DNA from: SIG424 sp045546695
Lineage (GTDB): Bacteria > Bacillota > Clostridia > UBA1212 > UBA1255
Length of the DNA stretch: 64,000 nucleotides
Assembly (NCBI GenBank): GCA_045546695.1
Contig: JAZQDE010000001.1
Location: 1-64,000 of the forward strand
Direction of reading: 5' to 3'
Positions 18,785 to 28,482 of the stretch are shown in pieces. The translations under genes and the position numbers were made by a program. How positions within the stretch are numbered: the stretch's first letter is position 1; every line of letters starts with the position of its first letter. Below the pieces are notes generated by a model. That model made no database searches. It saw only the letters and a program-made list of their open reading frames with translations, and had not been told where the DNA came from.

Positions 18785-19736
18785 AAAAGGCAAAAAAACA
18801 AGTAATATCAAGAAAATACTTATTGGAATACTTGTGTTTATACTTTTTTCAATATTTATTGCAATGCCTGTTGCATCCGTTGTCGTATACGAATCTATAT
18901 TTTCACAGCGCTTCGAACCCGCCCCGGAGCTGGCCTTTGAGCCGGAGGATTTCCCCGGCCTTATTCAGGAAACTTGTACTTTTGAGTCGGCTGTCGGTGA
19001 AAAGCTGGCCGGCTTTATGTACGAAAGAGATGATATAGAACAAAAGGCTCTTGCTGTCATTGTGCACGGAATGGGAGGCGGCGGGCAGAGCCTGTATATG
19101 GACGTGGCAGATTTCCTGACAAAAAATGGATATGCAGTTTTTGCATATGATGCTACAGGCAATGGCAAAAGTGAAGGAGAGGATGTAAGAGGTCTTCCGC
19201 AGGGCGTTATGGACCTTGACAAAGCACTTGACTATGTCAAGACACTGCCTGAGTACAAAGACATGCCTATAGTTTTATTTGGGCATAGCTGGGGAGCATA
19301 TTCGACAGGCTGCGTGCTGAAATATCATCCGGATGTAAAGGCTGTGGTGATGGTTGCGGGCTTCAATGAATCAAAGAATTTACTTGAGCAAGAGAGTGTC
19401 AATACCGTCGGACCTGTTGCAAAGTTGACTTTGCCTTATGTTTGTCTATACGAAAGAATCAAATTCGGCGAATTTTCACAGGCATCGGCAGTAGAAGGCT
19501 TCGAGTCGTCAGACGCCGGCGTTATGATTCTGCACAGTACAGATGACAAAGACGTGCTGCCCGAAAACGGCTATGAAATATTTTTTGAAAAATTTTCTGA
19601 CTCGCCGAGGTTCGAATTTTTACTTTTTGAAGACCGTGGACACTCCTTTTTGTATTATACAAACGGGGATAATAAACAAGGTCTTGATAACGAAGTGATG
19701 ACGCAAATTCTTACGTTTTTTGCCGCTTATATCTGA
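18777..19736 (+). CDS. Membrane-anchored alpha/beta hydrolase (lysophospholipase-like)
   Basis: An N-terminal transmembrane segment (residues ~9-36) precedes a serine hydrolase domain. VIVHGMGGGGQS is the oxyanion-hole strand, Ser171 sits in the nucleophile elbow GHSWG, and STDDKDVL and DRGHSF supply the likely Asp and His. Such proteins cleave monoacylglycerol, acyl esters or peptides, and the substrate cannot be told. It overlaps the ibrB-like gene by 8 bp and so is probably cotranscribed with it. Confidence 0.82.
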   Translation: MSKKGKKTSNIKKILIGILVFILFSIFIAMPVASVVVYESIFSQRFEPAPELAFEPEDFPGLIQETCTFESAVGEKLAGFMYERDDIEQKALAVIVHGMGGGGQSLYMDVADFLTKNGYAVFAYDATGNGKSEGEDVRGLPQGVMDLDKALDYVKTLPEYKDMPIVLFGHSWGAYSTGCVLKYHPDVKAVVMVAGFNESKNLLEQESVNTVGPVAKLTLPYVCLYERIKFGEFSQASAVEGFESSDAGVMILHSTDDKDVLPENGYEIFFEKFSDSPRFEFLLFEDRGHSFLYYTNGDNKQGLDNEVMTQILTFFAAYI

Positions 19737-19769
19737 CAAAAACCTCAAAAAAATCGCCTGATTTGGCTA

Positions 19770-19798
19770 TTGATTGCTCCGGATTGATTTGCTATAAT
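19770..19798 (+). promoter_or_regulatory. Promoter upstream of the GH42-like gene
   Basis: TTGATT (19770-19775), 17 bp and a consensus TATAAT (19793-19798) precede the ATG at 19834. Confidence 0.6.
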
Positions 19799-19833
19799 CG
19801 GGGCAGTTTTACAAAAAAGGGTTGATTAGTGTC

Positions 19834-22800
19834 ATGAAAAAAATCTCAAAAAAACAATTCAATATCATCATATTATCAGCCTGCATCGCGGTAATTCTGA
19901 TTGCCGGTGCTGTTACAGCTTATATGCTGTTTGCAGACAGATCCAATGTGATAGATGAGAATTATAAAAGACAGCCACTTGCAGATTACACGCAATTTTT
20001 ACCTGAAAATGCCATCAAAGAAATGTTTGACGACAAAGGTGGCTTTGCCTATCTTCTTAATGCAAATATTTATCTGGCAGACGGCGAGTACAAGACGACC
20101 GACGCCACTCCGTGTATCAGAGAAAATGATACTCTGTACATACAAGTTCCGGAATATGGTAAAAAGACACCTGAAGAGCTGGCGACGATTCTGCAATGCA
20201 ACTACGTAATATACGACAACAAGCTTGTTATATTCTCGTATAAAGACACTTTTGTAAACACGTTTAATGATGTTTATACGTTGGAGGCACTGGCGCTTTA
20301 TTTAAGGGGCGCAGCCGAGGCAGATATTGCCAACGCCTTCGTTACACTTCCGAACTTCGTGACGAATGGTACAAATAATTCCGTTTACTATACTGAGCCT
20401 AATCTTAATCTTGGTCTTCAGACACAGATATATAGCCTGCAACTTGAAGGTTTTGATACAAAGTACGAAGAGGTTGCCGATGCCCCGATTATTATCGCCG
20501 GTCAGGGAGAGGACAACGACAACAACACTATTGTCAGAGTTTTCAACGCCCAACAGACGTGTATAGCCCAATTTCTGGCATATCCGAGTGAAGTAAAGGG
20601 CGGCGTTGACGTAAAGGCAGGCAAACTGCCCGGCACAGAGGATATTCTCATCGTAACAGCTCCGTATAAAGCTGATATTAATGCTGCAAAAGGTATCAGA
20701 GTATATGATTACTCCGGCTCTTTATGCTATGGATTTGTTCCTGAGGACATCGAAGCCCCATATGCTATAGAGGTGGGTAATTTCACAGGCAAAGCAGACG
20801 AGATGTGTATCTTTGTGACGTCACGCAGCTATACTCCGGGTAAGACAAAATGCGCTCTTTATAATCTTGAGGACGGTTCTCTGATCAAAGACGTTACACC
20901 AAAAGGTGTTTCAAAAGCCTCTACTCAGAAGATTACACTGTCAGCTTTTTCAGACGATGCTGATATGAATAAACAGCAGCTTATATTCTCTTTTGGAACG
21001 ACCGGAGATGTATATTACATGAACTGCGCAGACCAGACCTGGGAAAAAGCGGCATTTACTCTTCCTGAATCTGTTACTGCAGTGTACGACAGCGCATTTG
21101 CAGGTCAGCTTCTGGCATCGACCGCAGGCGATACATTCTCAGAACTTGTTGTATACGCATCTCCCGGCTCGGACATAGAAAGTGGCAACTTCCTTAATGT
21201 CGGTAAAAAGGAAAATATGTTCTATTCGACATTTGCAGAGACCAGCGATACGTCATACGTTACTTATGGCAAATTCAATCATTTACGTACTGACTTTGAA
21301 AACAATGCATTTAAGAAAGTCGCAAATCTCTCCAAGGAAGTAATGGCAGATTTTGACTCATATTGGGACGAAGTAAGCTTTTACGACTGGGAATACAGAT
21401 TTGAAGACTGGCAAATAAATCAATATCATCAGATGAACAATATGTGGGAGCCATGCTTTACACACAGATGGATGTCTACATCATCTGCAAAGAAAATGCT
21501 GTCAGTCATAGACAAAGAGACAGGTATGCCTGCATACTCATCCGTCGGCCGTGACGACGTGGCAAGTGACTACAACGAACTTGAAAGTGTTTTCTTTGTT
21601 GCTACTTATGCCGATGCCATTCCGGAAATGGCAGAGATGAGAATTTATCCTCTGCGCACAATGCTGCAGCAGCTTGCCGTACAGTTCCGAGGCGAAAATG
21701 GCGATCCGTCCAAACTTATAGCTGTTTCACCTGTTCACGAGCAGGAAATAAATGTCGCTGGTTCAGTAGGTGACTACCACCCGAATATGGTAAGAGGCTT
21801 TGCAGAACATTTGCTTAAGCTTTATGGATCTGTTGAAAATATAAACAAGCGCTTTGGTACGAATTTCGCAAGTGAAGATGAGATTGATCCTCCGAGATAT
21901 GATCCCGAGGCTGATAACCTCACAGAATGCCGCGGCGACTGGGATATTTATGGACAGAGTGACTATTTCACACAATGGAGCCTTTATACAAGAAATATAG
22001 TTAACAAACGCATTATGGAGGCTTATAGAGAGGCACTTTTGGCAGGCTTCCCGCCGGAGTCAATCAATGCGCACCAGATTCCTGAAGGCGATGCAGTTGC
22101 AGGCTTTCTTGGGGAGGCAAATACACGTATTTCACCGACAGATGTTGTCTCTATCTGTGGTACTGCGTATGGCGGTACGAGATACGGCGTTTTCTGTTAT
22201 AAAGAAAATAACTTCCTGAATCTTGCGTATTCAGCAGGACATTACAATACAACGCTCGGCGAATATTCATCACTCTCTGCTTCTGTGCTTGAGTGCTACG
22301 AACAGCTGATTTATATGCGCGATCATGGCGCAAAGTTTACGCATGTTCTGGTGCCTTATGATTCAACTTCAAAGCAGTACAAGAATGTTAAAAGTGCTGA
22401 AACTTCAGCTGTTAGAATGCTTCAGGAAGATAATGAACCACGCACCGTTTCGACCGGCGGCACCGGAGCCCTCCATCCTGTATACAGAGGGGAGAACTCA
22501 TTTGACATCGTACAGCTTGGCGACAGCGACAAAAACGGACTCCTTAAGTCTATAAATCAGGACGGCTCGTGGGAGGGCAGCGTTTACCTGACTCCTTTCA
22601 GGTCGCAGATTGACGTAAAGGACATTAAGATGAAGGGCTTTGCCGGCTCATACGAGTCAGAAAAGATTAAAGGTCTTCAGTATGGCGACCAGGTTGAACT
22701 TACGTTCTTTGCCTCTTATTCAGGTTCATCTGGTGCAAATGCAATTGTTGAGGTTTATCACGATGGCATTTTGATTGAAGGCGCTACTGCAAAATATAAG

Positions 22801-23019
22801 CTGACAGAAGATACTGCTCCGTACAGATATGTTCTGTCAAATCAGCTCAGCATAGAAAATATCGAGATCAGACTGACTTTTGACTGCGGCTTTTCACTTT
22901 TCCTCGATGTGGATGATATTCAGTGCACAGCTCAGATAGAGTGTGTTGCCCATAAATTCTTTGGTGATGTGACAGCGTCTGCAAGCAAAGGCGGCGTTTC
23001 ATACGATGTTGTTGATTAA
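19834..23019 (+). CDS. Large membrane-anchored protein with GH42-like (clan A) barrel
   Basis: An N-terminal signal anchor (residues ~9-32) leaves about 1,030 residues outside the cell. Residues ~50-130 resemble a copper-amine-oxidase-N or stalk-like module, and ~200-430 look like beta-propeller or repeat strands. Residues ~490-840 look like a TIM barrel of the GH42/clan-A type, with ISPVHEQEIN-like context (Glu636/Glu638 candidates) and YGSVENINKRFGTNF, a pattern close to the LN-x-x-W/Y-GT-x-F element of GH42. The C-terminal ~120 residues are a jelly-roll. The ATG at 19834 is used; an in-frame TTG lies 12 bp upstream. Activity is inferred only. Confidence 0.55.
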   Translation: MKKISKKQFNIIILSACIAVILIAGAVTAYMLFADRSNVIDENYKRQPLADYTQFLPENAIKEMFDDKGGFAYLLNANIYLADGEYKTTDATPCIRENDTLYIQVPEYGKKTPEELATILQCNYVIYDNKLVIFSYKDTFVNTFNDVYTLEALALYLRGAAEADIANAFVTLPNFVTNGTNNSVYYTEPNLNLGLQTQIYSLQLEGFDTKYEEVADAPIIIAGQGEDNDNNTIVRVFNAQQTCIAQFLAYPSEVKGGVDVKAGKLPGTEDILIVTAPYKADINAAKGIRVYDYSGSLCYGFVPEDIEAPYAIEVGNFTGKADEMCIFVTSRSYTPGKTKCALYNLEDGSLIKDVTPKGVSKASTQKITLSAFSDDADMNKQQLIFSFGTTGDVYYMNCADQTWEKAAFTLPESVTAVYDSAFAGQLLASTAGDTFSELVVYASPGSDIESGNFLNVGKKENMFYSTFAETSDTSYVTYGKFNHLRTDFENNAFKKVANLSKEVMADFDSYWDEVSFYDWEYRFEDWQINQYHQMNNMWEPCFTHRWMSTSSAKKMLSVIDKETGMPAYSSVGRDDVASDYNELESVFFVATYADAIPEMAEMRIYPLRTMLQQLAVQFRGENGDPSKLIAVSPVHEQEINVAGSVGDYHPNMVRGFAEHLLKLYGSVENINKRFGTNFASEDEIDPPRYDPEADNLTECRGDWDIYGQSDYFTQWSLYTRNIVNKRIMEAYREALLAGFPPESINAHQIPEGDAVAGFLGEANTRISPTDVVSICGTAYGGTRYGVFCYKENNFLNLAYSAGHYNTTLGEYSSLSASVLECYEQLIYMRDHGAKFTHVLVPYDSTSKQYKNVKSAETSAVRMLQEDNEPRTVSTGGTGALHPVYRGENSFDIVQLGDSDKNGLLKSINQDGSWEGSVYLTPFRSQIDVKDIKMKGFAGSYESEKIKGLQYGDQVELTFFASYSGSSGANAIVEVYHDGILIEGATAKYKLTEDTAPYRYVLSNQLSIENIEIRLTFDCGFSLFLDVDDIQCTAQIECVAHKFFGDVTASASKGGVSYDVVD

Positions 23020-23036
23020 GGATGATTTGAAAAGGC

Positions 23037-23711
23037 ATGAAGAAACTTGTTCTCTATGAAGAAATCGGATACATGTTGGGACTCATTTTATTGGGACTTG
23101 GTACTGCTTTTATGGAATACTCAGACTTTGGCCTGAATATGGTAGTCGCACCTGCGTACGTATTGCATGTGAAAATATCGCAGTTCCTGCCATTTTTCAG
23201 TTTCGGTATGTCGGGCTACGTTTTGCAGGCGTTTTTATTGCTTGCTTTATGCATTGTTCTGAAAAAATTCAAACCGATATTTCTGGTGTCGTTCGCAACA
23301 GCTGTATTGTACGGATTTATTCTTGATGGCTGCATCTGGCTATTCAGATTTATGCCCGAGGCACTACTTTATATGAGAATAATTTCATTCCTGATTGGTA
23401 TTGTTATAAGCAGCCTTGGGCTCGCTTTCCTTTTCAGAACATACGTTCCGCCGGAGGTTTATGATTTATCTGTGAGGGAAATAACAAAGCATTATAATTT
23501 AAAACTCAACAGGCTCAAAACAATTTATGATTGTGTCAGCCTGCTGGTTGCGATTATGCTTTCGTTAGCATTATTTGGTTTACAAAAGCCAATCGGAATC
23601 GGAATCGGCACAGTTATATGTGCACTTGTAAATGGAACATTGATAAATTTCTTTGCGAAAAAATATGATGCGTTATTTGATTTCAGACGGTTTTTTTCAT
23701 CGAAGGAGTAA
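23037..23711 (+). CDS. YczE/YitT-like membrane protein (DUF6198-type)
   Basis: Five to six hydrophobic helices fill this 224-residue protein. The opening GLGTAFMEYSDFGLNMVVAP is characteristic of the YczE/YyaS family (COG2364), whose molecular role is unknown. It begins 17 bp after the GH42-like gene and ends 4 bp before an ECF S component, so the three may be one transcription unit. Confidence 0.7.
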   Translation: MKKLVLYEEIGYMLGLILLGLGTAFMEYSDFGLNMVVAPAYVLHVKISQFLPFFSFGMSGYVLQAFLLLALCIVLKKFKPIFLVSFATAVLYGFILDGCIWLFRFMPEALLYMRIISFLIGIVISSLGLAFLFRTYVPPEVYDLSVREITKHYNLKLNRLKTIYDCVSLLVAIMLSLALFGLQKPIGIGIGTVICALVNGTLINFFAKKYDALFDFRRFFSSKE

Positions 23712-23715
23712 GGTT

Positions 23716-24255
23716 ATGGCAAAACAATCCTTGAACAAATTAATTCTTACAGCTATGTGCATTGCTCTTTGCGTTGTGATGCCAATTGCTTTTCATGCAA
23801 TACCGGCAGGGGGCAAGCTCTTTAGCCCGATGCATATTCCGATTCTGCTTTGCGGTCTTGCATGCGGAATGCAATACGGCGCAATATGTGGTTTTGCCGG
23901 ACCGCTTCTGTCGTCACTGATTACCGGCATGCCTGCGATGGGCAGCTTGCCGCCGATGGTGATTGAATGCGTAACGTACGGACTTCTCGCCGGCCTTATG
24001 GTAAAAATAATCCGCAGCCGTTACAGATTCATAAATTTATACGCATCTCTTATAATTGCCATGATCGCCGGACGCGTCGTGGCGGGAATTGCTAAAGCAC
24101 TATACTTTTCACCGGGAATAACTGTAAAAATATGGATGTCCACATACTTTGTAGTATCGCTGCCGGGCATAATTCTGCAACTTTTGCTGATACCTCCGGT
24201 CGTATACGCACTGATCAAGGCACGCCTCGTACCAGACCGCATCAACGGAGGTTAA
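23716..24255 (+). CDS. ECF transporter S component
   Basis: The ATG at 23716 follows AAGGAG at 23703-23708; upstream in-frame codons belong to the end of the previous gene. The 179-residue protein has 5-6 helices. LTAMCIALCVVMPIAFH and the later GPLLSSLITGMPAMGSLPPM are typical of substrate-binding S components, which partner shared EcfA/EcfT energising modules for vitamin or nucleobase uptake. EcfAT are not in the window. The substrate is unknown. Confidence 0.82.
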   Translation: MAKQSLNKLILTAMCIALCVVMPIAFHAIPAGGKLFSPMHIPILLCGLACGMQYGAICGFAGPLLSSLITGMPAMGSLPPMVIECVTYGLLAGLMVKIIRSRYRFINLYASLIIAMIAGRVVAGIAKALYFSPGITVKIWMSTYFVVSLPGIILQLLLIPPVVYALIKARLVPDRINGG

Positions 24256-24267
24256 AACTCAATTCAC

Positions 24268-24296
24268 TTGCCTTATTTTCAAATTCGGGCTAAAAT
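24268..24296 (+). promoter_or_regulatory. Promoter for the UDP-sugar pyrophosphorylase gene
   Basis: TTGCCT (24268-24273), 17 bp and TAAAAT (24291-24296) are followed by AAGGAG and the ATG at 24326. Confidence 0.5.
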
Positions 24297-24325
24297 ATAA
24301 CTTGATTCAAAAGGAGATAAAAACA

Positions 24326-25558
24326 ATGATAAATAAGTTACAAAAATACAATCAGGAACACTTAATCAAATTTATGGACGAACTCACAGAGGAAGAAAAA
24401 AACAGCCTGATCGAAGAGATTGAATCAATCGACTTTGATCTTATTAAAAAACTCTACGACGACACAAAAAACAGCGCAGAGCTTCTTAATGCAGATAAAG
24501 GCGAGATTACACCACTGCCATGCGTGGATAAATCAAACATGAGCCGTGAAGAATATGACAAATATTACCAACTCGGCACACAGCTCATGAAAGATGGAAA
24601 ATATGCAGCGCTTACAATGGCAGGCGGGCAGGGCACACGCCTTGGCTACAGCGGACCTAAAGGATCATATTTCCTTGGAGAGCCAATCAACAAATCGCTT
24701 TTCCAGATACAGTGCGAACGCCTCGCAGCAAGAAATAAGCAAATCGGTTGCGTTATACCATGGTATATAATGACAAGCCGCGAAAACGACGCACAGACAA
24801 AGCAGTTTTTCGAAGAAAACAACTACTTCGGATACGACAAAGACAGCATAATGTTTTTCAGACAAGGTTTTCTGCCGATGCTACTCGAAGACGGAAAAAT
24901 CGTCATGACAGATAAAAAATCAATCAAACAGGGAGCAGACGGACATGGTGGCGTTTTCAAGGCGGCGATAGATTCAGGTGCTGTTGCCGACATGAAAAAA
25001 AGAGGCGTTGAATGGATTTTCGTAGGCGGTATCGACAATATTCTCGTAAGACTCGATGACCCACTTTTCGTAGGATATCTTGCAGCAAACAACTTCAGAC
25101 TCGGCGGTAAATCACTCATCAAGCGCGATCCGTACGAAAAAGCCGGCGTTTTCTGCAAAAGAGGCGGCAGACCATGCGTTATTGAATATACCGAGATTTC
25201 AGACGAGATGGCACATGCTACAGACGCAGACGGCAAATACCTCTACGGAGACCTGCATATACTTTGCAACATGTTCAATATCGGCGTATTTGACGATATG
25301 TCAGACTGCGGACTGCCATACCATGTAGCTCACAAAAAAACAGACTATATCGATGAAAAGGGCGAGCTTATCAAAGCAGACGCACCGAACGCATACAAGT
25401 ACGAAGCATTCATGTTTGATGCATTTGAAAATTATGAAAATATGGGTATACTAAGAGTGAAGAGGGAAGAAGAATTCGCTCCGATAAAGAATAAAGAAGG
25501 ACAAGACAGCCCGCAGACAGCGGCAGAGCTCTATATAGCTTGCGAACTAAAAAAGTAA
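24326..25558 (+). CDS. UDP-N-acetylhexosamine / UDP-sugar pyrophosphorylase (UDPGP family)
   Basis: The ATG at 24326 is set by AAGGAG at 24311-24316. MAGGQGTRLGYSGPKGSY is the nucleotide-binding signature of the eukaryote-type UAP1/UDPGP family, not of bacterial GlmU or GalU. GGIDNILVRLDDP and FNIGVFDD are further family blocks. The enzyme should join a hexose- or GlcNAc-1-phosphate to UTP to make a UDP-sugar. At ~410 residues it is typical for the short bacterial members. The precise sugar is not determinable by eye. Confidence 0.85.
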   Translation: MINKLQKYNQEHLIKFMDELTEEEKNSLIEEIESIDFDLIKKLYDDTKNSAELLNADKGEITPLPCVDKSNMSREEYDKYYQLGTQLMKDGKYAALTMAGGQGTRLGYSGPKGSYFLGEPINKSLFQIQCERLAARNKQIGCVIPWYIMTSRENDAQTKQFFEENNYFGYDKDSIMFFRQGFLPMLLEDGKIVMTDKKSIKQGADGHGGVFKAAIDSGAVADMKKRGVEWIFVGGIDNILVRLDDPLFVGYLAANNFRLGGKSLIKRDPYEKAGVFCKRGGRPCVIEYTEISDEMAHATDADGKYLYGDLHILCNMFNIGVFDDMSDCGLPYHVAHKKTDYIDEKGELIKADAPNAYKYEAFMFDAFENYENMGILRVKREEEFAPIKNKEGQDSPQTAAELYIACELKK

Positions 25559-25567
25559 AGGATTTAT

Positions 25568-26209
25568 ATGAACAAAGGTAGGAACTTAGCAATAATAATG
25601 TGTTGTCTTCTCGTCCTCAGCCTGCTGACATTACTGGCAAAGACAAGAGGCTCAAATATGTCAGGCGTTGTAGATGACGTACGCTACATCAAACAATCTG
25701 CTGATAATGATATCGAAAAATATGAATTCTATTTCATAGAAGACTTCGTTATGGTCGCAAGAGTGACCAAATCCACCGAAGGCATCAAAGTAGATATTTC
25801 ACACAGAGGTGAATACATAAAAGAGACAGACGACTATGAAATATTGGGCGATTACGACTATTACTATGTAATAGAAGGCACAAATAAAGAAAATGCTGTG
25901 GTGACTGCCTACAAAAACGAAGGCTTTGAAAACACAACTAAAGATCCACATGAATATTTCACAGACGACTTTTTCCTGACAATGATATACGGCAAAGATC
26001 CATTTATTTCCGTAATTCAGGCAGTGATTGTTGCAGCAATAGCAGCAGTGGGTGGCCTTGTCATCGGTAAAGCAGAAGAACTTTGCGTCTTTTTCAAAAG
26101 AGAAAAAGATTATTGTCCAAAATGGGAAGAACTGGGCATATATAAGAAGATAGGCGGAGGCATTCTTGCTGTAGCCGGCGTGGTACTTATTGTTTTTGTA
26201 ATAATCTGA
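25568..26209 (+). CDS. Membrane protein of unknown function next to a two-component system
   Basis: I do not recognise this 213-residue protein. It has an N-terminal hydrophobic helix (~7-24), an extracytoplasmic region of ~120 mostly beta residues, and two C-terminal helices (~152-172 and ~193-213) around a short basic loop. It ends 7 bp before the histidine kinase gene, and its exposed domain could be a sensory or accessory partner of that kinase (inference). Confidence 0.6.
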   Translation: MNKGRNLAIIMCCLLVLSLLTLLAKTRGSNMSGVVDDVRYIKQSADNDIEKYEFYFIEDFVMVARVTKSTEGIKVDISHRGEYIKETDDYEILGDYDYYYVIEGTNKENAVVTAYKNEGFENTTKDPHEYFTDDFFLTMIYGKDPFISVIQAVIVAAIAAVGGLVIGKAEELCVFFKREKDYCPKWEELGIYKKIGGGILAVAGVVLIVFVII

Positions 26210-26216
26210 GGTTCAA

Positions 26217-27779
26217 ATGACTGTAAGAAAAAGGATATTTATTGCTAACCTGGTTATGCTGATAATACTGATTGCATTGGTATTCTTACTATCCTTTTAC
26301 ATAATAAGAGTTTTCACCGGCATATATATGTCAAATGATATCGATCGAATTTCAATTCCGGATGCCGGCGACAGGCGAGTGTCGATATACGAACTGCAGA
26401 TTGTTTTTGACAGTATGCTCGATATGAGCGTGCACAACCCATACACTCCGGAAGAATATCAGGATTATGATGACATCAACTCGTATCTGAAAGCGACTGA
26501 CACGATGGCATATATTCTCATCGATGGCGACACTGTCTATCTTCAGGGCGCGAAAAGTGCAGATGAAATATATAAATATGCCATAAAAGCAAACGGTTCT
26601 GTCGATAACAGGGAAGGAACACTCTTTTACTCAGACGACAGCAGCTTTATGTATGCATCTGTTTTCGAAAGAGCCGGAAAGACAATTTCTGTCATGATGT
26701 TCAACAACAAACTTGGCACGTCAGGTCTGAGAATTGACAACAACAGGTATTGGGAAGATGCAAATTCTGCCATTTCAAAAGTCGTAAGATCGATAGCAAT
26801 TCTTGGAAGCATTGTTATCGTAATCATAAACCTGATTCTGATAATAGCTGTGTCAAACAGCATAATGGGCCCGCTCAACAAACTCAAAGAAGCGACTAAA
26901 AAAATCGCGGAAGGTGAGCTGGACTTCGAAATTGATTACACGGGCGACGATGAACTTACCGAAGTACTCGCCAGCTTTGACTACATGAGGGGTAAACTTC
27001 TGGAAACGACCGAGCAGCAGAAGAAGCTGGAAGAAAATAGAAAGGAAATGATTGCAGGTATTTCACACGACCTCAGGACGCCGCTTACGTCAATCAAAGG
27101 TTACGTTTCCGGCCTCATCGACGGTATCGCAGACTCTCCCGAGCGCCGCACACAGTATCTGACAATTATTTACAACACGGCATGCGACCTTGACAAACTT
27201 GTAGACGAACTTTTCTTGTTTTCAAAGCTCGATGCAGACAAAATGCCGTTTGATTTTGTAATAACAGATCTTGACAGTTATTTGTCTGCTTGCATAGATG
27301 AATTCAGCTTCACATACAGTAAAAACAACATAGTTGTTACATACACAAATGTATGTAAGCGGCCGGTTTATGTCAGCCTTGATCCGGACAGATTTGCCAG
27401 AGTTTTGATAAATATTGCGGATAATTCCTCGAAATACAAGGTAAATCCTGTAGGAAGCATTCACATATCACTTTACGAAGAGGAAGAGGGAATGGCAACT
27501 ATTTCCATCAAAGACGACGGCAAAGGTATGGATAAACGCTATGCCGACAAGATTTTTGACTCGTTTTACAGAAACGACCCGGCCCGCACAAATCCTGTAA
27601 AAGGCAGTGGCCTTGGCCTGTCTATCGCAAAACAAATCGTAACCCGCCACGCCGGTACAATCCACGCGGAGACAAATATTGGAGAGGGCATGAATATAAT
27701 TATTAAATTACCAACTCTTGATTCACCATTTCAGGAGGATAAAGGAGGCGTTATCGGTGAAAAGAATACTGATAATTGA
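26217..27779 (+). CDS. Sensor histidine kinase with HAMP domain
   Basis: The 520-residue protein has TM1 at ~9-31, an extracytoplasmic sensor to ~185, TM2 at ~187-212 and HAMP at ~214-266. The HisKA box is GISHDLRTPL with phosphorylated His284. The ATPase domain has N box NIADNSSKY, G1 DDGKGMD and G2 GSGLGLSIAKQ. All catalytic motifs are present. It overlaps the response regulator by 23 bp, forming a cognate pair. The signal is unknown. Confidence 0.93.
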   Translation: MTVRKRIFIANLVMLIILIALVFLLSFYIIRVFTGIYMSNDIDRISIPDAGDRRVSIYELQIVFDSMLDMSVHNPYTPEEYQDYDDINSYLKATDTMAYILIDGDTVYLQGAKSADEIYKYAIKANGSVDNREGTLFYSDDSSFMYASVFERAGKTISVMMFNNKLGTSGLRIDNNRYWEDANSAISKVVRSIAILGSIVIVIINLILIIAVSNSIMGPLNKLKEATKKIAEGELDFEIDYTGDDELTEVLASFDYMRGKLLETTEQQKKLEENRKEMIAGISHDLRTPLTSIKGYVSGLIDGIADSPERRTQYLTIIYNTACDLDKLVDELFLFSKLDADKMPFDFVITDLDSYLSACIDEFSFTYSKNNIVVTYTNVCKRPVYVSLDPDRFARVLINIADNSSKYKVNPVGSIHISLYEEEEGMATISIKDDGKGMDKRYADKIFDSFYRNDPARTNPVKGSGLGLSIAKQIVTRHAGTIHAETNIGEGMNIIIKLPTLDSPFQEDKGGVIGEKNTDN

Positions 27780-28452
27780 AGATGATGTGAATATTTCAGA
27801 ACTCGAAAGAGATTATCTGGAAGCAAATGGTTATTCAACCGACATAGAGCACAACGGCGCAGAAGGCTTGCACCGCGCAATAAACGAGGATTACAGCGGA
27901 ATAATCGTCGATATTATGCTACCTGAGATCAGCGGCTTTGACATCTGCCGCGAAATTCGCAAAACAAAAGACATCCCGATTATTATTGTTACGGCAAAAA
28001 AGGAAGATATTGACAAAATCCGTGGTCTCGGCCTCGGCGCAGATGACTATATCGTAAAGCCATTCAGCCCCAGCGAGCTCGTTGCCCGCGTTACTGCTCA
28101 CATAAACAGATACGAAAGGCTGATGATGGCGTCCCAGGGAGACTCCAAAGACATTATCGAGACCGGCCGCTTGCGCATAGAAAAAGCTTCCCGCCGCGTT
28201 TTCATCGCAAACAAGGAAATCGCCCTTGCAAACAAGGAGTTTGACCTGCTACTTTTCCTGGCACAAAATTCCAACGTTGTTTACAGCAAAGATCAGCTTT
28301 TTGACAAAATCTGGGGCTACGATTCTATTGGCGAACCGTCTACCGTAACCGTACATATAAATAAACTTCGTGAAAAAATAGAAGAAGACATGTCCAAACC
28401 TCAGTACATCGAGACGGTCTGGGGAGCGGGATACAGATTCCGCCAGGCATAA
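27757..28452 (+). CDS. OmpR/PhoB-family response regulator
   Basis: The GTG at 27757 is used because AGGAGG lies 8 bp upstream and the receiver domain begins right after it (KRILIIEDD). The phosphoacceptor is Asp52 in VDIMLPE, followed by TAKKED and the KPFSP lysine. The C-terminal winged helix (~130-231) ends in the typical VWGAGYRFRQ. It should bind DNA as a dimer after phosphorylation by the upstream kinase. Confidence 0.95.
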   Translation: MKRILIIEDDVNISELERDYLEANGYSTDIEHNGAEGLHRAINEDYSGIIVDIMLPEISGFDICREIRKTKDIPIIIVTAKKEDIDKIRGLGLGADDYIVKPFSPSELVARVTAHINRYERLMMASQGDSKDIIETGRLRIEKASRRVFIANKEIALANKEFDLLLFLAQNSNVVYSKDQLFDKIWGYDSIGEPSTVTVHINKLREKIEEDMSKPQYIETVWGAGYRFRQA

Positions 28453-28482
28453 AAACAGCGATATAGCAAAGGAGATTTTCAC

